IMG/VR virus record: IMGVR_UViG_3300046836_000075 | Location: 1-21,692 of that record | Strand: one strand, 5' to 3' | From: a virus | DNA: 21,692 nt | Shown here: positions 21,530 through 21,692 of the stretch, one piece after another | Numbering within the stretch: position 1 is the stretch's first letter | How the letters are laid out: each line of letters opens with the position of its first letter | Notes under the pieces: model-generated | The model's database searches: none | Told to the model about the DNA's origin: nothing | Seen by the model: the letters and a program-made list of their open reading frames with translations, nothing else | Program-made: the position numbers and the translations under genes

Positions 21530-21692
21530 CACGAGGCCTTGGCCACCGGAGGTGGCTTCGCTGCCTCGAGGAGCGCCTTGAAGTCGGGCTTATCCTTGGG
21601 TGGGTGCTCCATCTTGCCGAGCTTCGCCTCGATCTTCCCGATCGCCTCCGCGAAGTCCTTCGGCGGATCCTCGACCTCGGGGAGCGGGTGGA
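21529..21692 (-). CDS. 3' end of an unknown gene (5' truncated)
   Basis: The frame is open at the right window edge and gives 54 residues ending PPPVAKAS. It includes FAEAIGKIEAKLGKMEHPPK and is rich in Lys, Pro and Glu, with one likely amphipathic helix. The other two - strand frames lack this composition: one is Arg/Ser-rich, the other has a stop. It is not recognisable as a terminase end. It probably belongs to the late operon because it is coupled to the 25-aa gene by TGATG. Nothing further can be said without the upstream sequence. Confidence 0.55.
   Translation of the reverse strand, partial: HPLPEVEDPPKDFAEAIGKIEAKLGKMEHPPKDKPDFKALLEAAKPPPVAKAS

Noticed and set aside
1-21692. tRNA, rRNA, integrase, transposase or attachment sites
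   Set aside because: Non-coding gaps are too short for tRNAs, except for two of 73 and 101 nt without a cloverleaf; no recombinase-type protein or flanking duplications were seen.

Overview
This window looks like part of a tailed-phage genome (or a prophage, or an environmental phage contig). The arrangement points to a short-tailed, podovirus-like virus. It has a portal, scaffold, capsid, head-tail adaptor, nozzle-like protein and a run of Ala/Gly-rich internal virion proteins in a T7-like order. No tape-measure, sheath or tail-tube gene is visible. The host cannot be named from the sequence. No tRNA, rRNA, CRISPR array, insertion sequence or integrase was seen, and terminase, RNA polymerase and lysis genes are not recognisable in the window.

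Left arm, + strand (1-2139): replication genes. The window opens inside the last part of a family A DNA polymerase (motif C visible). A DUF3987-type AAA+/primase-helicase-like ATPase follows and overlaps the polymerase 3' end by 119 nt. Next is a 214-aa protein of unknown function with a winged-helix-like C-terminus. This block converges on the late operon across a 101-nt junction (2140-2240) that holds a perfect 7-bp hairpin.

Right arm, - strand (21692 down to 2241): one nearly gapless late operon of about 19.4 kb, read right to left. The order is: 3' end of an unknown gene; two small basic proteins; portal; an 86-aa gene overlapping the portal tail; scaffold; a 150-aa conserved-looking protein; a decoration-like protein; major capsid protein; a 245-aa and a 101-aa unknown; a DUF3008 protein; a Cys-containing 224-aa protein; a 620-aa repeat-containing fibre; a 72-aa CxxC protein; head-tail adaptor; a 232-aa fibre-like protein; tail nozzle; 94-aa and 68-aa small proteins; two GNAT acetyltransferase-like proteins; a 2OG-Fe(II) oxygenase-like protein; then four internal/ejection-type proteins of 202, 269, 433 and 947 aa. 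Most junctions are TGATG, TAATG, TAGTG or ATGA overlaps, which suggests translational coupling throughout.

The most unusual parts are: (i) the GNAT-GNAT-2OG oxygenase cassette in the slot where T7 carries its GNAT-like gp13; (ii) a 227-nt out-of-frame overlap between the two GNAT genes; (iii) a leader in which 9 nt just after the upstream stop codon are perfectly complementary to the portal Shine-Dalgarno region; (iv) a shared inverted-repeat motif in two of the few intergenic gaps; and (v) a polymerase motif C reading His-Asp-Phe. All assignments are by reading the sequence; no database search was possible.
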